Positions 11,209-26,200 are shown, numbered from the stretch's first letter. The stretch: 64,000 nt of DNA from Gyrodactylus bullatarudis (GCA_012064415.1 SSNU01000237.1:62001-126000); one strand, 5' to 3'. Numbers and translations are program-made. Notes: a model not told the origin generated them from the letters alone.

Positions 11209-14200
11209 TTATACTTGAGTGGCAAAGTTTATCAAATCTGTGACATATTTGTCTTGACCTAATTTAGAAGGAGAGATTAATTTTAGCAGTTTAAAATTAT
11301 CACTCTACATACGTATATTTGATTAAGTTATTTTTGTATGTAGAAATTTTTAGAATTTTAAAAAAGGGTTATAAACTCTCGGATATTCCCTTTTTTATTT
11401 ATTATAAAAAATTAAATTTATACTTGACTCATACTCCCTATTTCAAATAATTCATGAAAATTTCAGATCTTGACTGCCATTGGTGGAAAAATAGTTTAAT
11501 TTGAGATTTTAACAGTCTCATAATATCGTTGAAATTTTATCGTTTTACTATAAGTTTACTGGCTTGTGAGAGCACCCAATCATATCATAATCGTTCAATG
11601 AACAACGTCCATGAGCCAGGTATTCTTCATTTAACTTAATAAAGTTCCAGCTCAATACGTCTACTCTTCTTACTTAGCCCATAACATAAAGAACTGTGTA
11701 GTAGAACTCGCATAGAACTTGTTTGGGTAAAAAAAATATAAATACACTCTTTTTCCTGTAGTTATCGCTAATATTAATCCTACTTTTGGTTATGAGACTG
11801 ATCACGAAACACCGTAAAACGAAACTGTTAGTAAGAGAACTTGAAAATGTTGGTACACACAGTAAAATGTCAATAAAATTAATAATTAATATGTTTGCTG
11901 GATTAGTTTTTCTTGTAAAAATCATTAACAAGCGATTAGTAGTAATTAGCAGAGAGAGAGACACGTGGGTTTATTAGATGAGTCTTTTCTCAATACAGTT
12001 GATTACACAGATATGTGTATGTTGGTTATGTTTCATATCATTCGCAATCTTTCATTATGAGATTAGACTCTTACTTTATTGAAATTAGAAATATTAAAAT
12101 CACTCAGACGTCAGTTGTAGCAATGGTTAAATCTACAAGGTCGTTGACTATTCAAAAAAATAATTTAAAGAAATGATTAAAGAAAAAAGAAATGCATTGA
12201 ATTCTTAACCTTAATTTTAAGATAACACAGTCTAGCAAATTAACACTTTTTTTCTTTATACTCAGTGAAATGTTTACAGTATGCTTGTCGAGTTAAAATA
12301 ATGAGATTCTGAAATTTTGAAAATTTTTTAACGTTTGGATTTCGAGAAATATTCGAATTTGTGTTTGACTGAATTTAAGGTCTTATTTTTGCTCTAAAAA
12401 GTTTATTAAAGCTCGCATTAAAATTCTTATTATAATCAAAGTTTTTGAATTTATCTAAAATTAGTCTAAGGCAATTAATTTGAGTGTTACCAAATGTTAC
12501 CAATGTCATCTTCCTTTTACTCTTAATATTTATCAGTTGCATTTAAAACTTTTAGACTAATTACTTGTTAAGATAAAGCTCTTTATTTTAATTAGAAAAC
12601 TTGTTTTAAAATTTGAAATGCGAAAATTTGATTTGGCGCCCTAAAATTTGAAACGAATATTTAATGGAAAGAGCATTATGAAAAAGATTTTAACTGATAA
12701 TATTCACTAGATTATGAAGAATATTATCACTAATCAGTGATTAGTAATCACTAAAAATCATAATTCTCGGCTTCTTTTCGAATAATTTGAGTTAGAGGAT
12801 CAAAAGAAAAACAAATTTCAAGTTACAAACCTTGTTCTCGATTGGGAGAATGATGAAGGCTGTTATCGACATTCTTGTGATTACATTCCTTGGCCCGGGG
12901 AACACGAATTCGAGAATAAGTCTCAAAGCCATCTTGATGTGCCAGTTTCTTTGAAATATTCCTGTTGTATTGTGCAGCACCACCCTTTAGTTTCTTACCC
13001 GATGGAGAGTACAGCATACTCTGTAGGTCAGCATCTGACATGTCAGCAAAAAGTATGGAATTCTCAGAGCTTCCACCAATTCCAGAGCCTGATTTCAACA
13101 TTGATCTGTAAAATTTTGAAGTTATTGAAAATTGAAGAGAGTATGTGGAATATAAAGTAGGGCCTCAAATGGTCTAATATAAATACAAACCAAAGAATTA
13201 AGAAGTTGCTTAACCCTTAAAGACCCAGATAAAAATTCTTTCAAGGTACATCGTTGAAATTGAAGATTTAGTAGGGTTTTAGAATATGCTAATAACGAAT
13301 ATGCATTTTTTTTACAAAAACCTACCTCTAGTTTAGAAGATAATGTTCCAGAAAATGATCATTCTTATACCTTGAAAATGCTAAACTTTTTTATTTCGAA
13401 AGATGACATAAAGGTGATAACGAGTATGGTTTCTCGATAAAAGTTTCTTTCTTTTCTCTCTTCCATCAAAAACCGTTCTTTATATTTTTAAGGAAATTTT
13501 AATATTTTTTCAAAACCAAGTCATTTTTAAATAGTCATAACTTCTCAATGAACTTTTGTAGCTTGAAAAGTCATAGTTTATTTAAAAGAAAATTAGTTCT
13601 TATCTTTCAGAAAAGTGGTCAATAAATTATTTTTAGTTTCTTTAAAACATAATTATGGCTTGAGAAAGTAACCTGTCCCATATATGACCCGCTGTCTCAA
13701 AAATTTACAGTATAGATGCTTGATTAGCTAATGATTTCAAATCAAAATTACAAAAAAACACAGAGACCTAAATACTATTCTGGTTAAAGATATTAGTTGA
13801 AAAAAGCCTTTCTGTAATAAAGAATATCTCCGATTAAGAAAATTTAAGTCTAATTTCTTGAGGCCCCATAAATAAAAGAAAATCTTTTAGGGATATTTTT
13901 AAACTCACCTCTCGTTAAGTTTTCTCAATCTTAAAATTTATCTTCTGTATTTCAAAAAAAAAATTTGATTCAGAGAAATTCAAAAAAAGGTCATGTTGTA
14001 TTATCAAAAGCTGTTTATGACTTTATCTTAGCCAAATTCTATACTTTGGTTTTGAAAGAGTAAAAGGAAGCATCTCAGCATGCCTCAATAATAATCAATA
14101 GGTTGTGAAATAATTATGAATTCCTTGAATAGAATATTCCCTATGAAAGATTTTCAGTTTATTTAAAAAACATAAGAAATGGAATTCACCTTCGATCAAC

Positions 14201-17200
14201 ACTCAGTGTCCGCAATCGTTTTCTGCGCAATAGTTCTGCTTGAACTTGAATTTGAATGTTTGAATATTTAAGGGGATTAGCTTCGGAAATGTTGGATTGT
14301 GAGCCCATTGGCTTTCCATAAATGGATGAGTTCGTTGAATACTGTAAAGTGTTAGCTTTCAACATTGAATTGGCAGAATTGCCATTTTTTATGACCGGCA
14401 CCGGATGATCACCAAACCACATGTTATTTGTTGATCTGGATATTGGTCGGCCTCTGTAATTGGACAAATTTGGTGCATTTCTCCGACGTGTAGAAACAAT
14501 AAAATCATTTTGATCAACTAAACAAAAATATATCAATCAGAGTTTATTATAAAAAAAATACACAAATTATATCATGTTTCTAAATGTGAACCAATAAACT
14601 TCAGGAATGTTCTTCATTATTATGAACAGTTGTAGATGAAAAATTAGTTATTGCATCATATCCTACGGAATTCTCTTTTCAGATATTTTTAGTAACCATT
14701 CTAATTTACATTCGTATAATCACTTGAAAAGTTGAGCAAATAACTGGAATTTAAAAACCTTTTTATTAGAAATCGGTCAAAAGTAAAATATTTCCCAATA
14801 CTTAAAAAGCACGTTTTAGAGATGTAAAGTACTCCTGACTTCTCAATAGGGAAAAATTACTTTTAGGTGTCTGATAAATGTTCTCCTTGCTGGGATCATT
14901 GATATAAATGTTATCTTGCATACTATGCCGATGGGCATTGGGATTCGCATAGTGTGAGTCTGAGGGGAATAGGTTTTCTTTGCGTTCATCACTGGTATCT
15001 TCATTGTCGAAACTACTCTGACGTATTGAATGGTCAAAAGATTTAGATTTTGGCACGTCCCTAACTGATCGGTAGAGAGCTTAAAGAAGGTTTTGTATCC
15101 TTTGAAAAAGTTTTTATTATTATAGTTAAGGATAACTTGTAACTTACAGCCGCCCTTTTCATAACGATTAGGTCCCTTCAGGATAGCTTCATTGGGCCTG
15201 AGATCTTCCAAAGTCTTTTCCTCGGCCAATTTGTCATCGGCTTCATCTGAAATTTGCAAAATGAATATTGAAAATAATTTTTCAAACATTTTTTTTGGCA
15301 TATTAATAGTACATTCAACGAATATATACTTTCTCATTCAAACAAAAAACACAAAAACTTGACTTACTTGAATATTTAGCAAGATGTTACAAGAAAGAAA
15401 CCAGAAAAATAATTTTGGAATAAAGATGCAAAGAATAAGACAACCTTTATTAGAGTAGCCTCATCATTGTGAATTACAATACTCATAAAATTGGATTGGT
15501 TTTTGAATTTTCCAATACAAAAGTCCTCATTCGTTTGTAGAATTTGGTTAATGAACTTCAGAATACTGTCAAGGCAATAAATATTTTATTCTACCAAAGG
15601 TTGAGAACAGAATAAAGAGTTAAATATGCATTAAAATATGAGTGTATTAGAATTAGAGATTAAATACACAAAAATATCGTGACTGTTAGAAAAGATGTGA
15701 ACAAACGTGGTCATATCCTCTTTCACACACACCTCCCTTCTCTGTAATCAAGGAATATTCTCAAGTCTCACGCTGAGTCTTATCTGTTATTAGTAAGGTC
15801 TGCAGAAAGGCTAATTTCACAATTTTTGATATGTGGCTCAGAATCTTCTGAAACGTATAAAAATCTATTTCAGACTCAAAATTTTTAGTTCAAAAGATAA
15901 TTTTGCTATTTTTTTCAGTTGATATGTTAATTTTTGCTAATTCTCAAGCCCCTCAGTCTCAAAGATAGATAAGATTATAATAATATTTTTTTCATCCTAA
16001 CTTTCATCATCAAAAGTTTCTTGTTAAAACTAATTGTTGAATTAATATTTTATGAGTTTTATCTTCCTTATCAAAATAAAGTTTTAATTCAACTTGAAAC
16101 ATAGGTGATACCTAGTAGCATTAAAAATGTTCTCTCACATTTTCAAAAAATTCTCATAAACGATTAAAGTCAGAAAGATTACTTATTGTATTACAATATT
16201 ATTCCTCATTCTAAGCAAAAATTTACAATTTGAAGTAAAAAATTTAATAAATCTTATTTTATTAATACAGTACTGCGATTTTTTGTTATTTTTATTATTT
16301 TAAAGTGCAAATTGAAGAAAAAACTTGCTATTTTTCTCTCTAAATTTTGCTATTTTGTTGCAGACCCTAGTAATGAGACAAGATGTGCGACTCGTCCGCA
16401 TCGAAATAAAGATAATAATAAAAGACTAGCACTTAACCCTCTCACCAAAACCCTATCAACTATGGAATTAAGCATATAAAATACTTATAAAAAGAGGATT
16501 TTTAGTTGTATATATGTTACCGTGAATCGTGTGAAAGCAGGGATTCGTACGAATCACTGGATCACTAGTGAATCGTGTGAAAGGTTAGTGATTCGTACGA
16601 ATCACTAGTAAATCGTGGAAATTTTAAATTCCTTCTCTAAATAATTTTTATTTTTTTATTTTCGTGGTGAAGAAATTAAGTATAATTGTAATATAAAATA
16701 AATTATTTATTTGTGCATGATAAACTACTGTGGCATCTGGAGTTACACAATAAATTATTCTTGCGACACTTGCAACGACTTGTTGAGCATTTTGTTTTAC
16801 AGCTGCAGTGTAAAAATCCTTGTCCATTAACAGAGGNNNNNNNNNNNNNNNNNNNNNNNNNNNNNNNNNNNNNNNNNNNNNNNNNNNNNNNNNNNNNNNN
16901 NNNNNNNNNNNNNNNNTATCATGCACAAATAAATAATTTATTTTATATTACAATTATACTTAATTTCTTCACCACGAAAATAAAAAAATAAAAATTATTT
17001 AGAGAAGGAATTTAAAATTTCCACGATTTACTAGTGATTCGTACGAATCACTAACCTTTCACACGATTCACTAGTGATCCAGTGATTCGTACGAATCCCT
17101 GCTTTCACACGATTCACGGTAACATATATAAAAACTCTAAGATACCAAATTACCACTTTTTAATTGTTCTTAAAGGGTAATCAAAAGAAGATTTTTTAGG

Positions 17201-20200
17201 ATCAAAATTATACTAGGAAACCAAGGCACATACACTCGATCTTAATCCCTTGACAATTTTTCATTTGTTAACTACACCTAGATGATATGAGGATGGAAAT
17301 TTATGATTTTTACTAAATTCTCATTTTTTTCATCAAAAAATCGAATTTGAGAAAGGAGGTGTCTATAAAATGTAATCTGTACAATGATGTGTACAATGAG
17401 AAGAGGGCACGACGACTAGTTAAAACATAAAGAACATGGAGTTTATAGACGAACTTATCTCAGGAATCTCATCTGGAATTGGCTCGTAGTTCTTTCGATA
17501 TCTACGGACTTTAGTGAATTTTGAAAAAAAATACAAAAATATTAGTGAGTTAAATACGACGAGAAAAGTCCAAAAATGTAAAGTAATTAAAGGATGGAGC
17601 AAGATTCAAGAAAAAGTATTTCTTAAAAGTCTACATTATATAGAAAAGATGGAGTACATTTATTCTAAAATTCAAAAATTAGTTTACAATCCAATGCAAA
17701 GAAGGCTGCGGCTGAAGGATTTTTCTTATTGTACTGGTTAAAGAAATTCTTTGGCTCTAAAATTTTTATCATCATCATTAGGAAATCCCTACTAGGGATG
17801 TCAAAATGCTCTTTTTTGATATGTTCGTGGAAATTATGAAATTCTTAAACATTAGGGAAATAATAAATGATTCTGCTAATTTTTTGCTATTCAAAATCGA
17901 ATATTATTGTTCCCTAATTCTGCTATTTTGTGACCGTGGGGAATAAATTTTCTCAGAGAGTTATATGAAGTAACAGCCTAACAACTTAAATATGATCAAG
18001 AAGAATTGATTCAGAATTGTGAAAACTGAAGCAGGTGAATGAATCAGATGAAAAATCAAAAGGGTTTAGGAGACAAGAGTGAATTTGAATTACCTTGTTT
18101 TTTCTGTGGCACAATTTGTTCCTCATTTAAATCAGAATCTGAGGACTTTAAGATTGCCTTTTTAAATGGTTGCGGATCCAAAACTGGCATTTAAGGAATG
18201 TGGGTTCAGATTTAGATAGAGGATTAAGTTTCACAAATACTAACTTGAGGGTTTAAGGACATTGGAAATTTCATTAATTGATTCCTTCTTGAGTTTGTAA
18301 ATCTCTTCATCAGACTGTTTTGGTTTCTCCGGAGGCAAGCGTCTCCTAGATACATGTCCTATAAATAAAAGGTTCCACTTTCTACTTTTCAATAGACAGT
18401 CTTGAAAGATGTAATTACTTTCAATATTCTGACGAGTCTGATCATAATTATCGTCAATCTGCTGTAACGGGGACTTGTTCGAGTTATCTGGTTTAGATAG
18501 AGCATTTCGCTGGGGCCTTTTAGGCGGTTCTAGGTTGCCATTCTTTGATGATATTCATTTAAGAAAATTTATAAACTGTATTACTCACCGATTCCAATAC
18601 CGTTATTTGGCTTGTCTAAAAATGAATTTTAATTATTAACAATGCAAGAAAAACTGTTTTTTAAAATTTTACAATAATATAAAAAATTACTTGTTTTATT
18701 AAAGATAGTAGACATGAAGATGAAAATTTACTACGTTTTAAGTGTTCTGATATTTCGGATCAAAATTAGACGAAGAATTCGAATTTGACCGTAGAGGTTG
18801 AGAGGAACACGACGTTTCCAAAAAAAGTTTACTTTCTGAATTTTGGATCATTTTCCTCCGAGATGATCGAGAATTCTTACATTTATGACCAATTTTTGTA
18901 ACGAGGAATTCGAATTCTTCTATGTCAGCATTCAATTGGTTCAAATATTGAAAAAGTGGTAAACATGGCCAAATTTTAATTTGACTGAATTTTTTTCGGA
19001 AATTTTCTTTACATTTTATGATTGGATCCGGAATAAATTTTTGCTCTTGGCTATCCGAAAAAAATGTTAAAAGGGTAGATTCTCATTTTCATGTCAACAA
19101 GCTTTAGTTTAATTTTTCAAATATTTTAATAATCAATGAGAACATAATTAATAATTTCTTCTATAGTTAATTTCCGATTTCTAACCAGCGAAAAAGCTAG
19201 CTGATTTATCTATCCATTTCAAGTTTACTAGGGTTCTAGCCCTTCAGGATCTACATCTCTTACGGAATTGTTAGAGTCTTTTACTCAATTGAAAAACTAA
19301 AAAATTAACCCTAGACTACTCTCTGAAAATACGTGATCATTTTTTGCACTTTATGCATGTTTCTTTTCAATGTTTATAGTAACCACTCGAAATATTGTTG
19401 CTATGATTGCCATGTATGATTTGGCAAGTTTTAGGAATAAAATTTAGACTCACCTCCGTTTTCCTTTTGTCGATTTTTAGCATCGTCTGGATCTAAAATA
19501 ACTTTATTGTCTGAAATGTTTAGACTATTGAAAAAATCCTTATTACCTGATGGGTCATAGGAGAGGGTTGGATTATCAATATCCTCTTTACTGATACGTC
19601 CGTTCCTTGATCCCTTATCGCTGTAATCTATAGACGAGTTTAGCAAGTATTGAATAATAAATTGTTTTATTAGTATTTTTAATTTATGCTAAAAAACATA
19701 AAATCTCAAGAATATACAATTAATTGTATGTTGAATCATTGTTGATATATGATAAAAGAAAAGAGGTAGGTTCTTTCACATTCAAGATGGTAGGAAATAC
19801 AAAACCTTTTGTGTTTATATGAACAGTTTCAGCCTTTTGGACCTAAAAACCCTCGAGTAATTAATGCAGAAAAAATATTTTTGAGGTATGAAATTTGATC
19901 GACAAGAATATTTTCGAATTGCTCCACTGGAATCGTTCCAGACGTTTCGGCCCTGAGATAGTCAAGTACCTTAAGGGGAATAAGAAACTTGGTACCGAAA
20001 CGTCTGGAAGAAACTTTGGAAAAAGATCGGTTATGTCCGAACTGAATTTACATTCACTTATTAAGACTTTTCTAGATTTTAGATTCCATCAAATGATTTT
20101 AATTTTTAGTTAGAAAGGTTCACATGAATTTCTTCTGTTTGAATAGAACAAATGAGACTAAAATTATTTTCAAATATTTACCTGGTTGTTGAACTGGACG

Positions 20201-23200
20201 CTTAGTTGAATTTCTCTTTGGTGGGGGTGGATGTTTTTCTATGAAAAATAAGAGTAATTAAAATACATTTTTGGAGATTTTTAAACTATTAAGTATGAGA
20301 ATTTATCTTTATAAGGAAACATAAATTATATAATTATAAGGATGGAAACCTCTTTTTAAGGAAAAATAGGATCCTGAACTTTGGATCAAAGCTGTGATCG
20401 ATTTTTAATCTAATATTCAAAATTATTACCAGATTCGTAATCAGGATCAAATTTCTGTGAATCTACTTAGGCGAATTCAGGTTCTTTGTCTAATACCAAA
20501 ATTTAAATGCTACAAATCTAGGACAAAGAAAAACAAATTTCCAATAATAACCTTATTTAGGCCAATTTAAACTCTGAGAAAATATTTTTATTTCATTATT
20601 CGTTCAGTGACTATCTGGAGAAAAATACTGAGCTTTTAGAAAAGCAAGAGTTGAAACACTACATGTGTAGTTGAAATTTAACTTTCTTTTTCTGGTCAAT
20701 TCTAAACTTCTCAAGACAATTTCAATGTAAGATAAGCAGTGTATAGTTCCTTTGTGTGAATGATTCACCACTTTGACTTACTCTTTGTGCTAGATTTGTC
20801 GTTAATATCTATCCTGGAACCTAAAATAAGATAAAGCATATTGAAGACCTCTATAAGAGAGAAGAAATCTATCTGATTCATTAGATTTATACAGTTACAC
20901 AAAATTCTGACTCATTCTAAAGAGACATTGTGAAAAACTTCTTTAGTCAATTCAAAATTTGAGTGCAATAATTTATTCAATGTTGTAAATTTCTTGATAT
21001 TTATCATCATGATAATTATAATTATTATATAATAATAGAAAAAAGTGTCTTGTTTCTACCAAGTACAATCTTATCGAACATCGTGTAGCCAATTCATAAT
21101 TTATTCATAGGTCGCAATTTTAACCTTCAAAGTCCGACAGTGAGATTTCCATCGCATATCATTTTAAAAATTCCCTATTATTTAAACCTCAACTCCCATT
21201 CGATAGGAAATTTATTAATCTCCTGGAATACGCAAAGATTCTGGCTCTATCATTCGTCAAACTCGTGATATACTTATTCAAAGAGAGTTGGTTTTTTTTC
21301 AAAAAAATTAATTTTTATTTAAAACGTTTTTTGAAAACCTTCTTCCTAGGGTCATCGAGCAATCATATCATTTATTTTGATATTCCAAAAAATCCTGAAA
21401 AAATACAATCTGACCAAAATTAGGTCAATTTTTGCATTTCGAAAATGCACCAAATTTCCACTTTTTCAACTTTTTCCAAAAATTTTCATATATTTCGATG
21501 ATTCGAAGTAGTTATGTACTGATATTTGGGATCAACACTAGACGAAAAATTCAAATTTGGCCATAGAGATAGCCAAGATCTTACTGTTTCCAAGAAAAAT
21601 TTAGACTTCAAGGTTTTGGATAATTTGCCTTCGTAATAATCGAAAAATTCAAATGGTTCGATTTCCCACAGTAATGACAAATTTCAGTGAACTTCTGCAG
21701 ATGAATTCGAATTCATCGTCTAGTTTTGATCCCAAATATCAGTACATAACTGCTTCAAATATCAAAAGCTTATAAGCTCATTTCATTTAGAATTCAAAAA
21801 ATTATTTTTTTCTTTGAATCCTGAGAAAAATATCGAATCAGTGGAAAATGATCTAAAATTAGTTTTATAATGAAATTTTTAAATTAAATTTTTTTTTAAA
21901 TTTTATTATAAAAATATCGAGTTTTTGTAAAAATAGTAAATTCTCATCTTTATGTCAATTAGGTTTATATCAAATTGATAGGGAATTTCTGATTCTTGAT
22001 TAAAACTATGACAGTTTGCTCAAAACTTCATTGAGTTATTGATAGAAACATCATGAATTCGTATCAACTAGCTTTAAGATTGATTTTACATATTAAAGTA
22101 TGGATTTATCCAGATCAATTGAAGGAGACAACGGAAGAGAAGGTACAAAATGGAGAATTCAAAATTTCAAGCATCAAAATGTAAATAGTAGAATTTGTCT
22201 GGCAAATCAATTACCATAAATAAGCATGTTTTGAAGTCTATGTATGCTCACCAAGTGTACAGTTTACATTTTATTTTATCACCAATGATCATTGTCGGTA
22301 TATGCAGCACGAACATAAATCAAGAAAATGTTTAGTTCTTTCAACAAATTTAGACATTGATAGTATGCACTGTGAGTGAATCGAAGATCTAGATCTTGAG
22401 TGAAAGGGCTCTCTTTCACAGAGTTCTTTTATAATTTTTTCAAAAAGAAAAATCAATAAATCTTTCTTTCTTCTCTACATTCTCTATAGAAAGACAAGAC
22501 TCATCAAAGCGACTTAGCTGACTCGAGAATGATTAAGTTAAGTATTGGCCATCTCTAATTGTGATCATATAAAAATTACCCCACTTTTTGAATTTCGAAA
22601 ATGCACCAAGTTTCTTCTTTTACAAAATTTTAACGATTTCGAGGATTCAAAGAAAAAATTTAACTTCTAAATTTTCCACAATAAGGACGAATTTCTGTGA
22701 ACTTTTTCGAATTACGATAGAGATTTAATATATATACGTCCGAAAATCCACTTATTTGCATTTAAAAATGTTGGAACTTGCTTCTTACTATTTTCATTCT
22801 AATATTTGTAATTTTATGATTTCAATGAAATTATAGATAATTTTCATTTTTCGAATTATTCTTCTAATGATGATCCGAAATGCTTTGAATCCTCGGAATC
22901 GTTAAAAAAGGAGAAATTTTTCGAAATTCAAAAAGTGGCCTATATTTGGGCACATTCAATTTTTGTCAACAATTCAATTGCTTATTCTATAGAGGAATTC
23001 AAAAATATTTTTGTGACTTTCCGAAGAAAATAGTAAATTTTCATCTTCATGCCAACTACCTTTAGATGAACGGGGAAACTATTTAATTTACCGATATTAT
23101 CTTGATTACTATCGCGAATGTTATGATCGGTTGATTTGCCAGAGTCCTTTTCTGGATGTGTGTTACTCTTTTGCCTTTTGAGAAGATTTTCCAAAATTCT

Positions 23201-26200
23201 CTTGTTTTTCGAGGAGTTTGGATCATCAAATTCTACATAAAATTTAATAGATTTCAAATTTTAACTAAAACAAATTCAAATGAATTACCATTAACAGGTT
23301 CATCTTCCCTGACCAGGGGTCTTCTTTGGCCATGTTTGAGTTTACCAGTATCTATTTATTGGAGAATAGAGGGAAAAAGTACAAATTAGACAATGAAAGA
23401 TTTAACTGAATAAACTCTGTTCTATGGTCATTTGAAAATAATTATTTGTATAATATAATATTTCTATGCATAGATATTTACACCGCCATCTACAACTAAC
23501 TTGAGACGAGTTTAAATAGAAACTGAAAATTTGAAAATAGTTTTATCACGTGAAAATTTTTCTCCAACCTCTTTTAAGAGTAAAAGACTCGATGGATTTA
23601 CAAGCTTTTCTCAGTTTTCTCTACTTTGTTTATTTATCATGCGATCAAAGTAAGAAAAATTTTATTTCCTCAGGAATAATAATTAAAGCTAATTGACTTG
23701 CCTACTTTAATCAATTTTTGACGAAAAATCTTTAGTCGAAAATGATGACTCATCATTGATGAGTAAACCGAAATACGAGTCCAAAACTGTAATGAAATCA
23801 ATCCTTATATCAATTTCAGTATAATTGACTTTCTTTTCTGAAAGTTCTGAACCTGAAAAATTTCTTTTAACCAAATGATTGAAAACTCTCAGTTTGAAAA
23901 AATTAGAATTTGGCATCAAATCGAAATTTTAAAAATTTCTATAGTTTTTTTTCAAAAGGTAATTCCTAAAAATCTTCGAATCCTTGAAAAAATCATGGAT
24001 TCCCAAATTCATATCAATTTTTAATCGTGGGAAGAAGAAACAAACCTTGAAAGGCTGGCTCTGCGACGGGATTATCAATGAGACCATCTTCAATCTTTTT
24101 CACGATGCCTACAAATAAAATAGCATTTTATCAATGTGAATACTGAATCTGTTTAGGGTGGGGATAAAAATTTGACAAGGAAATGTAACTTTGGATTCTC
24201 AATCATACAACTTGTTCGTTCTGAATTCAAACTTATCTCGTATATACAGCCATACTCTTGTTAGACTTGAGCTCTCCAGAGTTTATTTCCTTGTCAAAAT
24301 GAATATTGCCGGATAAGCATTGCATGCGATGAGAGAAATCAGAATGACAAAGGCATTAAATTCTAGCCAATGGAAATCATGCAGTAAAATCATCAAGAGA
24401 ATAAATTCAGTTTTTATGTAAGCACCATCATTTAGTATTGAATAATAAATTACACAGCCTAGCATAATAGTTTATACTTATTAATATTGTTGTTGTTCTT
24501 TAGATCGAAATAAAAAGATTCTAAAAAGTTTTTAAAAATTTAGCGTCTAGTAAAAATTCAAATCACTTTTTGAAGCTGTAAGGCAAAAGTTTTTTATATT
24601 CTTTAAGATCTCAATAAATTTTCTAATTTAATCTGAAAAAAATCATTTAGACTCTAAAGATTTGAATATTTCTCAAAATCTATTATTTCGATCTGATGAA
24701 CATACATACTGTCAAAATATTATAAAGTAAAGCTAATTGAAGTTGGGAATCAATGATTTTTACAGAAATCTCGATTTTTTCATCAAGAATTCGAATTTGT
24801 TGAAGATTTTTTGGAATCCTACTCATTTTGCCCATCCTTTTACCATTTGAAGAAAAAAATTATTTTTTATGAAAAATATGTCCATTTATTTAAATTTCAA
24901 TTTGGCGCCAAAATCCCATTATTTCGAGCTTTGAGCTGAAATTTTTTTTGATTTGAAATTGGTGACCAAAAATTGATTTTTAGGATCAAGATTAGATGAT
25001 AAAGCTGAATAGCACCGTCAAATTATCGACAGTTTCTCCATTTTCGAGAGATTTTGAGTTATCGAAATTTCATTGATTTCCAAGTAGTGAAAATGATTAA
25101 AAAATCGAAACCCAGATCCCAAACGATAATGAGGTTAAGCATTAGATCAGATTCAGTTGAATTGATTTTCTTGTCTAATCTTGATCCTGAAAAAACTCTT
25201 TCGATCAGCCTCCCACTTTCAAATCAATAAAAAATTTCAGCTCAAAGTTCTAAAAATGGGATTTTGGCGCCAAATGGGAATTTGAAAAATGACGATATTT
25301 TTCATAAAAATAATTTTTTTCAGAACTTTTTTCTTCAAATGGTAAAAGTGGGCAACATGAGTAGGATTCCAGAAAATCTTCAACAAATCCGAATTCTTGA
25401 TGAAAAAATCATAGATTCCCAACTTCATATCAATTAGCTTTATATATAGTAAAAGTGTTATTTTGCTTCTCTAGTAGGCAATCATGTTTTTGAGCAAAGT
25501 GTTAGGAGAAAATACTTGTAAGCAACATTGAGTAAGGAACAGATAGGGTTATGTAATTTGCGTGTAGATTAAGCCATTACATCTCTCGTTACTGGTGAGA
25601 GATTAGAGTTAAGATTTAAGAAAGAGGGAACTTCCAGCTTACTTTCTTTGTAGACTTTATTGAAATCTTTTTTGTTATCAATGCTATCTAGATTATCGAT
25701 GGCTCTTCCATCCTGATCTCTCAAATGTTGAGAATTTTGATAAATATGCTGATCACTGTCAGCAAAAGCTTTCCTTTTATTCGGAGAGGGCGATAAATTT
25801 AAATTGAATGGTTTTTCCTTGATTTCAAGATTAGCTATTTCCCTTTTGGAAAGTTCATCATATTCCACTTTAACATCACCCAAATTAACATCTTCGGGGT
25901 TATAAGTGTCTTGTCTAGTTAATTTCCTGGTCAAGGATTCTTTTGATCTCAACTTTGACCGCTTACTACTTCGAGAAATGCAAAGTTTACTTGGTTTCTT
26001 CATCATTTCCATTTCCTCGTCACTCCTCAGGTCCAGATCTAGTTGGTTCTTAAATATGGTACTTTTACCAGGGTATGTGACTTCATCATGATTCGAATTT
26101 TGCAATCTTTCCTGATTCTCTAGCACCATTTGATCGAGATCAATTTGTTCTCTGCTCGTTGTTGCTTCGATGTCGTTGTTAAAATTACTCAGATCTAAAT

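Noticed and set aside
18738..21680. Two similar minus-strand ORFs (18738-18944 and 21486-21680) that looked like paralogous exons
   Set aside because: The similarity follows a non-coding repeat (family E) with terminal inverted repeats. Lengths and frames are not conserved at the ends.
23707..23919. Extra exon of the large gene (acceptor at about 23852, reading SELSEKKVNYTEI)
   Set aside because: The acceptor is plausible but I found no donor in phase 1, so it was left out of the model. RNA data could reinstate it.
24283..24465. Hydrophobic minus-strand ORF between exons 5 and 6 of the large gene
   Set aside because: No splice context in the right phase, no homology, and AT-rich intron sequence easily gives hydrophobic readings.
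25569..25642. Stop codon at 25569 as the end of the large repeat-containing protein (reading ...SPVTRDVMA)
   Set aside because: A good donor (GTAAGC at 25642) in the correct phase joins to the exon at 24108 and onward through further in-frame exons, so 25569-25642 is better read as intron.
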